Positions 1 to 5,593 are shown, numbered from the stretch's first letter. The stretch: DNA of 5,765 bases from an uncultured Rhodospirillaceae bacterium (GCA_913048145.1 CAJWVP010000198.1:1-5765); one strand, 5' to 3'. Made by a program: numbers and translations. The notes: generated by a model from the sequence alone, not told the origin.

Positions 1-39
1 CGCAAGCACGTGATGTTCAAAGAAGCGAAGATCAAATAA
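1..39 (+). CDS. rpmG: 50S ribosomal protein L33, C-terminal end (partial)
   Basis: The first 12 codons read RKHVMFKEAKIK followed by TAA. This matches the C-terminus of alphaproteobacterial L33, a roughly 55-residue protein of the large ribosomal subunit near the E site. Only the last fifth is inside the window; the 5' part lies off the left edge. The lysine-rich tail is typical of a small rRNA-binding ribosomal protein. The gene runs convergently toward divK with a gap of 78 bp. The identification rests on a short but distinctive tail, remembered from the family rather than aligned. Confidence 0.85.
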   Translation, partial: RKHVMFKEAKIK

Positions 40-51
40 AGCTTCGCGCGA

Positions 52-69
52 TTTGTACGTGCGTACAAA
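52..69. repeat. Perfect inverted repeat between rpmG and divK
   Basis: TTTGTACG (52-59) and CGTACAAA (62-69) are exact reverse complements separated by TG. It lies in the gap between two convergent genes, where a bidirectional terminator would be expected. Neither strand has a proper T-tract after the stem, however: the + strand continues with AAGGTCGG, and on the - strand the T-run precedes the stem. It may be a weak hairpin ending both transcripts or a protein-binding palindrome; the sequence does not decide. Confidence 0.5.
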
Positions 70-117
70 AAGGTCGGTTGTCGAGGTTTATTGGTTGGCT
101 GCCATTTCGACGCATAT

Positions 118-483
118 TTAGTCGAGGAATTTTGCAATCGTGGCTAGAAATGTGGGTACGGAAATCGGTTTCGCTATGTAACCTTCACAACCGCCTTTGC
201 GAATCTGTTCCTCATCACCTTTCATGGCGAAGGCAGTAACCGCGACGACAGGAATATCTTTAAGGTCGTCGTCCGCCTTCAGCATCTTTGCCACCTCCAG
301 CCCAGAAATCTCGGGAATTTGGATATCCAGCAGGATCAAGTCCGGCCGATTCTCCCACGCCAACTTCAACACGTGACGGCCGTCCATGGTCTGCAGGGTT
401 TCATAACCGTGGGCTTGTAGCAGATCGTTGAACAGCTTCATATGGAGATCATTGTCCTCAACAATCAAAATTTTTTTTGCCAT
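118..483 (-). CDS. divK: DivK-type single-domain response regulator
   Basis: This is a 121-residue stand-alone CheY-like receiver with no output domain. The phosphorylation machinery is complete: acidic pocket E9-D10, phospho-acceptor D53 (in LILLDIQIPEISG), switch threonine T83 (AVTAFAMKGD) and conserved lysine K105 (YIAKPI). Length, the MAKKILIVEDNDLHMKLFNDL start and the D53 position fit DivK, the diffusible cytoplasmic regulator that connects the PleC and DivJ histidine kinases to the DivL-CckA-CtrA cell-cycle pathway in Alphaproteobacteria. The ATG is preceded by a G-rich ribosome binding site (AGGGGGGG, complement of 492-499). In Caulobacter divK is followed by pleD; here the gene downstream is the convergent rpmG, so pleD is not in this transcript. 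A different single-domain receiver is possible but less likely. Confidence 0.85.
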   Translation of the reverse strand: MAKKILIVEDNDLHMKLFNDLLQAHGYETLQTMDGRHVLKLAWENRPDLILLDIQIPEISGLEVAKMLKADDDLKDIPVVAVTAFAMKGDEEQIRKGGCEGYIAKPISVPTFLATIAKFLD

Positions 484-678
484 GTTTTACGCCCCCCCTG
501 CTGCCTGAGGCTCGTCGACAGATGATTGTCCATCACTACAGCCAAACATTCCCTTTTCGCCGACCGATGTAATCTGCGACGAATTCTTGGCCGGTTATTG
601 CACGAGATCCGCTAAATGAATTGAACGCGATGTATACGATTTAGAGTTAGAAATCGCTGGCGATGCGAGGAATATCCT
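484..678. other. Gene-free gap between the Crp-type gene and divK
   Basis: These 195 bp must hold any separate divK promoter, but I could not assign a convincing -35/-10 pair. I also found no TTAA-N7-TTAA CtrA-type site. Two weak inverted repeats lie just past the end of the Crp-type gene: CGATTT (637-642) with AAATCG (651-656), and GAGGA (667-671) with TCCTC (675-679, touching the stop codon). Neither is followed by a T-tract in the direction of transcription, so neither is called a terminator. No small ORF with a good start was seen. Confidence 0.5.
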
Positions 679-1377
679 CTATTCGCCCCGGACTTCCTCG
701 ATCATCTCCTGGAGCCGGTTAACGTCCTGGATGACGAATACATTCTTTTGTCGTTCGACAATGCCTTGTCGCGCCAACTCATTCATCACGCGCGCAACCG
801 TTTCGCGCGTTGTACTGACCCGACTGGCAATATCGGCGTGCACCGGAATTGGCGAGATTGAGGCCGAGTTGTCACCATTGAGATTATTCAAGGCCTGGCG
901 CAGCAAATCGGCCTGCACGCGGTTGTTCGCCGCCAAGGTACTCAAATCCATAATCCGCTCAGTCGAATTTCGGATGATTGACGCAAGCCCGCGCATGACT
1001 TTCAGGGCGACGCTTGGGTTCTGGTCAACAAGATCAAGAAACCGTTCCTGTGGCATGATCGCGACAGAGCAATGGGTCAGCGCCATTACACTCGCGGATC
1101 GCGGCTGGCCGTCAATGGCGGCTAGCTCGCCGAAATGACCACCGCAACCAATGTCATCAAGTGTGATCTCGCGTCCAGAAATCGAATAATTGACCACGCG
1201 CGCGCAGCCTTCGCGGACAAAAAACACGTCCGTGGCTTCGCTTTGGCGGTCGATGATTTGCTCGTTCGCGCCGTAACTGCGCCATCGGCAGTTTTTAGCA
1301 GCGTCCGTCAACGCGACTTGTGGAAGATCACACAGTAATGCGATACCCGCCAAGTTTTCTGTATCTCGATCCGGCAT
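679..1377 (-). CDS. Crp/Fnr-family transcriptional regulator
   Basis: The 232-residue protein has an N-terminal cyclic-nucleotide-binding beta-barrel (about 10-125), a dimerisation helix (about 122-160) and a C-terminal winged helix-turn-helix (about 178-218). The phosphate-binding cassette reads FGELAAIDGQPRSASV (82-97). It keeps the glutamate (E84) and arginine (R93) that contact the ribose and cyclic phosphate in cAMP-binding members, with the E-to-R spacing seen in protein kinase A regulatory subunits. The recognition helix reads TTRETVARVMNEL; R191, E192 and R196 correspond to the E. coli CRP residues that read the TGTGA half-site. There is no N-terminal FNR-type cysteine cluster (the cysteines at 16, 30, 58, 78 and 103 are scattered), so an oxygen-sensing Fe-S cluster is unlikely. 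The chosen ATG follows a GGTGGGGA stretch at slightly long spacing. It is divergent from the glycosyltransferase gene. Targets are unknown. Confidence 0.9.
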   Translation of the reverse strand: MPDRDTENLAGIALLCDLPQVALTDAAKNCRWRSYGANEQIIDRQSEATDVFFVREGCARVVNYSISGREITLDDIGCGGHFGELAAIDGQPRSASVMALTHCSVAIMPQERFLDLVDQNPSVALKVMRGLASIIRNSTERIMDLSTLAANNRVQADLLRQALNNLNGDNSASISPIPVHADIASRVSTTRETVARVMNELARQGIVERQKNVFVIQDVNRLQEMIEEVRGE

Positions 1378-1477
1378 GGCTAGATATCCCCACCGATAAT
1401 GACGGAAGTTTACCCCTTAAGCACAATTTATGTTAGCGCCAATCGTTTTCGAATGCGAGCGTATCTGCAATGGCTTA

Positions 1478-1507
1478 TTTACATCAGCGTCAATTCTTGT
1501 GAATAAC
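1478..1507 (+). promoter_or_regulatory. Candidate promoter for the glycosyltransferase gene
   Basis: TTTACA (1478-1483) is one mismatch from the TTGACA -35 consensus. It is followed after 18 bp by AATAAC (1502-1507), which matches four of six positions of TATAAT. Transcription would start near 1514, giving a leader of about 45 nt before the ATG at 1559. The TGTGA at 1498-1502 is an isolated Crp half-site inside the spacer without its partner. This is a visual match only; the whole divergent gap 1378-1558 contains no gene. Confidence 0.25.
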
Positions 1508-1558
1508 CCAGATGGTGAACTACATTTGTTATACGCCATCGTCTCGAAAGGCTAGATC

Positions 1559-2581
1559 ATGACGTCTGCATCTTCGAAACCGTTACAGGCCTCGTTCCGC
1601 GACGACGGTATGGCGGGCACCGGAATTGCGATCGTCGTCCCTTGTTATCGAGAGCGGTCCCATATTCTTGATGTACTGGCCAAAATCGGACCAGAAACAC
1701 AATATATTTACGTGGTCGACGATGCCTGCCCGGAAAAGACCGGCGAGTTTGTCCGTGAGAACTGTTCCGACGAACGTGTAGAAGTTATAACGAATGAACG
1801 CAACCTAGGGGTTGGTGGCGCAACCATAGCGGGCTATCGGAAGGCCTTGGATGACGGTGCGCGATACATCGTCAAGCTGGATGGCGATGGTCAGATGGCA
1901 CCATCCTTCATTCCGGCCCTGGTGGCGCCGCTCATTAAGGGAGAAGCGGACTACGTGAAAGGAAACCGCTTCCACGCCTTGGGCAGCCTTGCGGGAATGC
2001 CGAAAAGCCGGCTGTTCGGCAACTTCGTGCTTTCCTTTGCGTCAAAGCTCTCCAGTGGGTATTGGAACATCTTCGACCCCACGAACGGTTTCACGGCCAT
2101 CCACGCAGATTCTGCACGCGCGCTTCCGTTTTCCGAGATTTCCAAGGGATATTTTTTCGAATCGGACATGCTGTTTCACCTGGGACTTCTTCGGGCCGTA
2201 GTGCGCGATATACCAATGCAGGCCCATTACGGAAATGAGACCAGCGGCATTCGAATTCCAACGATCGTGCCAGAATTCATGTTGAAACATTATGTCAACA
2301 CATACCGGCGAATCTTCATCACCTATTTCTTGCGCGAAACCAACGTCGCGACGCTGCAGTTGATCCTGGGTAAGCTATTGTTACTTTTCGGCATCGTCTT
2401 TGGGTTGATCAATTGGATCGAGAGCGAAACCACAGGCGTCAATGCGTCGGCGGGTACCGTCGTGCTTGCCGCCCTGCCGATTATCGTCGGCTCACAACTG
2501 ATGATCGCGTTCTTAAGCTATGATACGCGAAACGTTCCTACCGAACCAATTCAAGCCGCATCAGCCGGGTCTACGACGTGA
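1559..2581 (+). CDS. Family 2 glycosyltransferase, polyprenyl-phosphate sugar synthase-like, membrane-anchored
   Basis: The 340-residue protein has an N-terminal GT-A catalytic domain (about 22-250). The nucleotide-sugar-binding strand is IAIVVPCYRE (23-32), with acidic residues D54-D55 and the metal-binding DGD motif in VKLDGDGQM (D108, D110). Later come NGFTA (176-180) and the ESDMLF block (201-206), as in dolichol-phosphate mannose synthase-like enzymes. Two hydrophobic C-terminal segments (about 265-285 and 299-320) should anchor it in the inner membrane with the catalytic domain in the cytoplasm. By family it would transfer a sugar from a nucleotide donor to an undecaprenyl-phosphate or similar lipid for envelope glycan modification; donor and acceptor cannot be read from the sequence. 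The ATG has GAAAGG (1546-1551) seven bases upstream. No flippase or second transferase is adjacent. The last codons overlap the convergent ggt gene by 11 bp. Confidence 0.88.
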   Translation: MTSASSKPLQASFRDDGMAGTGIAIVVPCYRERSHILDVLAKIGPETQYIYVVDDACPEKTGEFVRENCSDERVEVITNERNLGVGGATIAGYRKALDDGARYIVKLDGDGQMAPSFIPALVAPLIKGEADYVKGNRFHALGSLAGMPKSRLFGNFVLSFASKLSSGYWNIFDPTNGFTAIHADSARALPFSEISKGYFFESDMLFHLGLLRAVVRDIPMQAHYGNETSGIRIPTIVPEFMLKHYVNTYRRIFITYFLRETNVATLQLILGKLLLLFGIVFGLINWIESETTGVNASAGTVVLAALPIIVGSQLMIAFLSYDTRNVPTEPIQAASAGSTT

Positions 2582-4130
2582 CGATCGACACGCCGCCGCG
2601 ACGCGGGTCGCCGGCACCATCAACCCCCCCGCGCCGGACATCCGAACGAACGGCGTGAACACCGCCAAAGAACAAGTTTAGTTCGTCCCATCGTTTGATG
2701 TCGCCAAAGTGTTTGGACAGACCGTTAACGGCGGATTCAAGAAACCCTGGCTCAACATTCAGCAAGCCGCGCTCATAGTGAATACGTGGGCTCGATACCG
2801 CATCCTCAACCGGCATATTGAAGTTCAAAATGTTGATCAATACCTGCAATATGGCTGTGCGAATTCGGTTGGAGCCGCCCGACCCAAGCGCCGTGACCCG
2901 ACCTGTGGGCTCGACAATGAGGCTTGGTGCCATCATTGAAGACATTCGGGTGTTCGGCGGCCAATTGTGGAACCCATGTGGATTGATGTCTTCTTCGCCT
3001 AGCATATTGTTCATCATCATGCCTGTATTGGGGACGATGTAACCACAGCCCTCGCCATTGGACAGGGTCAGGCTGGCCGCATTACCGTTGCTGTCGACGA
3101 CGCTGATATGGGTCGTGCCGCGATACGAACGCGGATACGGCGCGATGCGCCGGCGATAGGCGTCAACCATTTCGTCACTGAGCAATACCGCTGCCGCTTC
3201 TTCGGCGGGCGCTTCGTGCATCCGGCTCTCTATCCTGGCTTCGTTGGTCAACGCCATGGCCTGAACCAACGCCGTAAGATGAGCGGACGAACCGAAGGCC
3301 GCATCTTGCGCGCCTAAGTCGCGAAGTATGGAGAGGGCAAACGCAATGAGCAGACCGCCGGTCGATGGCGGGGGATTGGTGTAGATTTGAGCATCGGCAT
3401 ACGCAAGAGACAAGGGCCTGCGGTGTTCAAGTTTGAACACCTCGAAATCAGCACGGGTTAGCGTACCACCTTGTGCGCGACAGTCCTCGGCCACGCGTGC
3501 CGCGATCTCACCACGGTAGAACAGATCGTCCCCTTCGTGAACCAACACATCCAGAAAGTCGGCGAACTGAGGATTCGCAACGAGATCCCCTTCGCCAACT
3601 AAATTTCCGGGATTGGCCTTAGATTCAAAAATTGCCCGGCTGGCCTCGGTCTCCATATAAATAGGTCCGACAACCTGAAATATGTAGGCCTGCAGCCTAT
3701 GAAGCGGCACCCCCTCTTTCGCCAATATTATCGCTGGCTCCAGGATTTGACCGAGAGGCATGCGGCCAAGCAATTTGTTGACCTCAAACATACCGCGCGC
3801 GAGGCCCGGCGTCGCCATGGACGCCATACCGATATGAAATTCCTGTTGGACGGTTCCAAAATCGCAAAGCGCGGGGAAGAAGTCACGCGTTTTGACCTCG
3901 GGATGGCGCAATGGCGTTTGCGCAAAAAAGTCTAGGATTCGTGGCTCTCCACTTTCGGGCTTTGCCAGCAAAAATCCGCCGCCGCCCAAGGAGCACAAGG
4001 CCGGTTCACAAACGCAGGCCGCTGCCATTCCAGCTAACACCGCGTCAAAGGCATTTCCGCCTTCCTTGAGAATGGTCGCGGCCGCCTGGGCTGTCGCGGG
4101 ATGCCCTGCCGACACGGCTCCAGACATCAT
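2571..4130 (-). CDS. ggt: Gamma-glutamyltransferase-family protein (N-terminal nucleophile hydrolase), divergent branch
   Basis: The 519-residue protein aligns by motif with GGT from near its first residue (AVSAGHPATAQAAATILKEG) to its last (GDPRRGG). Family members are made as a proenzyme that cuts itself before a threonine. Here that is T339 in RGTTHISVVDSNGNA, giving chains of about 338 and 181 residues. Other family blocks are NPPPSTGG (252-259), SSMMAPSLI (397-405) and the oxyanion-region GSGGSNRI (416-423). Known GGTs hydrolyse or transfer the gamma-glutamyl group of glutathione and related peptides. Three oddities: no signal peptide precedes the domain although most characterised bacterial GGTs are exported; the E. 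coli DFREMAP motif, whose Arg114 holds the gamma-glutamate carboxylate, reads DFFAQTP (67-73); and the segment before SSM is about 11 residues shorter, suggesting a missing lid loop. The start is well fixed: an in-frame TGA lies at 4146-4148 and AAGGAA (4141-4146) sits ten bases before the ATG. Substrate is uncertain; an acylase-like role is possible. Confidence 0.88.
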   Translation of the reverse strand: MMSGAVSAGHPATAQAAATILKEGGNAFDAVLAGMAAACVCEPALCSLGGGGFLLAKPESGEPRILDFFAQTPLRHPEVKTRDFFPALCDFGTVQQEFHIGMASMATPGLARGMFEVNKLLGRMPLGQILEPAIILAKEGVPLHRLQAYIFQVVGPIYMETEASRAIFESKANPGNLVGEGDLVANPQFADFLDVLVHEGDDLFYRGEIAARVAEDCRAQGGTLTRADFEVFKLEHRRPLSLAYADAQIYTNPPPSTGGLLIAFALSILRDLGAQDAAFGSSAHLTALVQAMALTNEARIESRMHEAPAEEAAAVLLSDEMVDAYRRRIAPYPRSYRGTTHISVVDSNGNAASLTLSNGEGCGYIVPNTGMMMNNMLGEEDINPHGFHNWPPNTRMSSMMAPSLIVEPTGRVTALGSGGSNRIRTAILQVLINILNFNMPVEDAVSSPRIHYERGLLNVEPGFLESAVNGLSKHFGDIKRWDELNLFFGGVHAVRSDVRRGGVDGAGDPRRGGVSIVTS

Positions 4131-4420
4131 GGAACCAGCTTTCCTTCACAGTTCAAACCGACGGTCGCGGTGATCCCCGGTCCTTCTTTACAACTCAAAT
4201 TACAGGCCATAGCCGGTGCGACAGATTTCGAACAGTTAACGATCCCGTTAGCGCGATCACCGCGAAAGAATAAGCATTGGGGGTCAACCCGCACGTCGCC
4301 GAAGGCGTGCCCCCCAGACCGACCGCACTGGTAAATCGCCGCTCCGAAATAGGCAACGGGCGCGGTCACGGGAAACAAGGGATTCGCCTTGAATTGAACT
4401 TTGCTTTGGTGCTCGGGCAC
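4127..4420 (-). CDS. Small Cys-rich hypothetical protein, coupled to ggt
   Basis: This is a 97-codon reading frame that I do not recognise. It starts at GTG (4418-4420) and ends with TGA at 4127-4129, overlapping the ggt start codon as ATGA, an arrangement typical of translational coupling. The predicted protein has six cysteines (residues 32, 49, 63, 73, 77, 91) in its last two thirds, and Gly/Ala/Val-rich stretches. G is common at first codon positions and the third-position GC looks similar to neighbouring genes, which favours real coding. Against it: the start is uncertain, since the frame is open only to a TAA at 4454-4456, contains no ATG before the GTG, and has only a weak GGA before it; a TTG at residue 15 has a better AAGG upstream. 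No signal peptide is visible in frame, although six cysteines would suit an exported protein. It might be the remainder of a longer gene that lost its 5' end. Confidence 0.45.
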   Translation of the reverse strand: MPEHQSKVQFKANPLFPVTAPVAYFGAAIYQCGRSGGHAFGDVRVDPQCLFFRGDRANGIVNCSKSVAPAMACNLSCKEGPGITATVGLNCEGKLVP

Positions 4421-4492
4421 AGGCTGATCCGGTTCAGATTCATGCGTCGAGGATTATCGGCAATCAATTCCGGGCTTGCAATCCGCTCGACT

Positions 4493-4508
4493 GAGGGCCG
4501 AAACCCTC
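4493..4508 (-). repeat. Short hairpin in the leader of the small ORF-ggt transcript
   Basis: GAGGG (4493-4497) pairs with CCCTC (4504-4508) around a six-base loop, with one possible wobble pair outside. It lies between the palindrome-rich block before lrp and the start of the small ORF, so it would be in the 5' leader if the promoter is within 4510-4580. No T-tract follows, so it is not called a terminator. Confidence 0.3.
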
Positions 4509-4514
4509 GCATTT

Positions 4515-4524
4515 CCCAATTGGG
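4515..4524. promoter_or_regulatory. Palindrome CCCAATTGGG, operator-like
   Basis: This is a perfect 10-bp palindrome in the divergent gap. It overlaps the candidate lrp -35 element (TTGGGT, 4520-4525), so a protein bound here could block that promoter. Its centre is 32 bp and 53 bp from the two downstream TTCGAA centres, close to three and five helical turns. Its role as an operator is inferred. Confidence 0.35.
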
Positions 4525-4548
4525 TGTAATATGATTGCGCAATAATAT
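4520..4548 (+). promoter_or_regulatory. Candidate promoter of the lrp-type gene
   Basis: TTGGGT (4520-4525) and TAATAT (4543-4548) are separated by 17 bp in the AT-rich part of the gap. They match the sigma-70 consensus at three and four of six positions. The start point would fall near 4555, giving a leader of about 35 nt that contains the second TTCGAA repeat and the GGGGAG ribosome binding site (4580-4585). This is a visual match and weak at -35. Confidence 0.35.
4534..4543. promoter_or_regulatory. Palindrome ATTGCGCAAT, operator-like
   Basis: A second perfect 10-bp palindrome lies inside the spacer of the candidate lrp promoter and abuts its -10 element. Lrp/AsnC proteins bind degenerate, AT-flanked dyads and often control their own gene, so this is a reasonable operator candidate. 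No binding data can be read from the sequence. Confidence 0.35.
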
Positions 4549-4577
4549 TTCGAATAAGGTGGTCCACATTTCGAATA
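4547..4577. repeat. Two direct copies of ATTTCGAATA, 21 bp apart
   Basis: ATTTCGAATA occurs at 4547-4556 and again at 4568-4577. Each copy contains the dyad TTCGAA. The 21-bp offset is two helical turns, so both face the same side of DNA. Between them is the odd-centred dyad GTGGTCCAC (4559-4567). The block lies between the candidate -10 element and the ribosome binding site of the Lrp-type gene, an expected place for an autoregulatory operator. Confidence 0.55.
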
Positions 4578-4590
4578 TTGGGGAGTACGC

Positions 4591-5085
4591 ATGCAAAAGG
4601 TCAAACTGGATCGCATCGACCGGCGAATACTTCGTGATCTTCAGGATGACGGACGGGTGACCAATGTTCAGCTTTCGCAGCGCGCCGGTATTTCTGCGCC
4701 GCCTTGCCTCCGCCGGGTCCGCGCCCTAGAAGACGCCGGTTACATCAAAGGATATCACGCGGATATCGACGGTTCCCTGCTCGATTACAAAGAAATGTTC
4801 TTTGCCTTAGTCGGTCTGAATTCGCAGGCGCAGAACGTTCTGCAGGATTTCGAAACACGAATGGATGGCTGGTCCGAAGTGCGCGAATGTCACATGATTC
4901 GCGGCGGCGGTGACTTTCTTCTCAAGGTCGTTGCCCGAGACAAGGACCAGCGAGACGCCCTGACCATGGGCATAACGGAAGCCCCTCATGTCTCTACGGT
5001 AACGACCTTTGAGACAATTCGCACCGCGAAAGACCTGTCTGGTATACCGATCGATGAAGATGGACCCGAAGCCGATACCCCCTAA
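4591..5085 (+). CDS. Lrp/AsnC-family transcriptional regulator
   Basis: The 164-residue protein begins LDRIDRRILRDLQDDGRVT, the standard first helix of this family. A helix-turn-helix follows (about 24-43, NVQLSQRAGISAPPCLRRVR), then the family hinge (YIKGYHADID). The C-terminal RAM domain spans about 69-146; its conserved glycine turn GGGDFLLKV (105-113) lies where Lrp-type proteins pack as dimers and octamers and bind amino acids. A short acidic tail (154-163) is not part of the fold. Members sense amino acids or related ligands and control amino-acid metabolism, often including their own gene. The ATG has GGGGAG (4580-4585) five bases upstream. The gene is divergent from the small ORF and ggt, which makes these candidate targets, and its stop is 12 bp from the convergent greA stop. 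The ligand is unknown, and the name lrp itself is not justified. Confidence 0.92.
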   Translation: MQKVKLDRIDRRILRDLQDDGRVTNVQLSQRAGISAPPCLRRVRALEDAGYIKGYHADIDGSLLDYKEMFFALVGLNSQAQNVLQDFETRMDGWSEVRECHMIRGGGDFLLKVVARDKDQRDALTMGITEAPHVSTVTTFETIRTAKDLSGIPIDEDGPEADTP

Positions 5086-5097
5086 CCGGGTAGACGC

Positions 5098-5571
5098 CTA
5101 CTTGAATTGAACATCACAGATTTCGTAGCCCTTAGGGCCGCGAGGCGTGTTCACCTCGACACTGTCACCAATGGTCTTGCCAATCATGGCGCGCGCCAGT
5201 GGCGACGTTACCGACAGGCGGCCCTGATCAAGATCCGCTTCGTGGGTGCCGACAATCTGATACGTGATTTTTTCGTCCGTGTCCTCGTCGGCAACCATGA
5301 CAGTGGCACCGAAGCGCACCACGCTACCTGAGAGTTTTGACACGTCAATGACGTCGGCGCGACTGATGACGTCTTCGAGTTCCGCCAGCCGACCTTCGAT
5401 AAAGCTTTGGCGTTCCCGGGCCGCGTGATATTCGGCGTTCTCGGAGAGATCGCCATGCTCACGAGCCGCCGCAATCGCCCTAATTACGGACGGCCGCTCT
5501 TCGTTGCGAAGGCGCTTGAACTCTTCTTCCAGGTTGTCCAGACCCTGGCGGGTCATGGGTACCTTTTCCAT
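5098..5571 (-). CDS. greA: Transcription elongation factor GreA
   Basis: The 157-residue protein starts MEKVPMTRQGLDNLEEEFKRL. It has the N-terminal antiparallel coiled coil (about 8-75), with tip residues D41 and E44 in GDLSENAEYH, and the C-terminal FKBP-like domain ending PRGPKGYEICDVQFK. GreA inserts the coiled coil into the RNA polymerase secondary channel, where the tip acidic residues help cleave backtracked RNA. The reading frame can be extended eight codons to a TTG at 5593-5595, but the ATG at 5569-5571 is preferred. It restores the usual family length and N-terminus and has AGGTGG (complement of 5580-5585) eight bases upstream. The gene lies downstream of carB on the same strand, but a terminator-like hairpin separates them. 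It converges on the Lrp-type gene with a 12-bp gap. Confidence 0.96.
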   Translation of the reverse strand: MEKVPMTRQGLDNLEEEFKRLRNEERPSVIRAIAAAREHGDLSENAEYHAARERQSFIEGRLAELEDVISRADVIDVSKLSGSVVRFGATVMVADEDTDEKITYQIVGTHEADLDQGRLSVTSPLARAMIGKTIGDSVEVNTPRGPKGYEICDVQFK

Positions 5572-5579
5572 CTTCGTGT

Positions 5580-5585
5580 CCACCT
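5580..5585 (-). promoter_or_regulatory. greA ribosome binding site (decides the start)
   Basis: On the minus strand AGGTGG lies eight bases before the ATG at 5569-5571. It falls inside the possible TTG extension, which supports the shorter GreA. Confidence 0.7.
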
Positions 5586-5593
5586 GTAGAACC

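Noticed and set aside
484..678. CtrA-type box controlling divK
   Set aside because: No TTAA-N7-TTAA spacing was found on either strand of the gap.
731..1138. Plus-strand open frame of 135 codons opposite the Crp-type gene
   Set aside because: It lies wholly antisense to a clear Crp/Fnr gene and its translation has no recognisable domain; it is a frame shadow.
1498..1516. Possible Crp-binding site upstream of the glycosyltransferase gene
   Set aside because: Only the TGTGA half is present; the sequence six bases on does not resemble TCACA.
4277..4534. Plus-strand open frame of 85 codons in the region between ggt and the Lrp-type gene
   Set aside because: It overlaps the better-supported minus-strand Cys-rich frame and the regulatory palindromes, and its Arg-rich composition looks like a shadow translation.
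4366..4596. Minus-strand frame of 76 codons crossing the lrp upstream region
   Set aside because: It runs through the candidate promoter and operator block, overlaps the lrp start and ends in a different frame from the ggt-coupled ORF. I considered it as a frameshifted 5' part of the Cys-rich ORF but found no joining evidence.
5088..5103. Hairpin between the Lrp-type gene and greA stops as a bidirectional terminator
   Set aside because: Only GTAG/CTAC pairs cleanly, extended by wobble pairs, and no T-tract follows on either strand.
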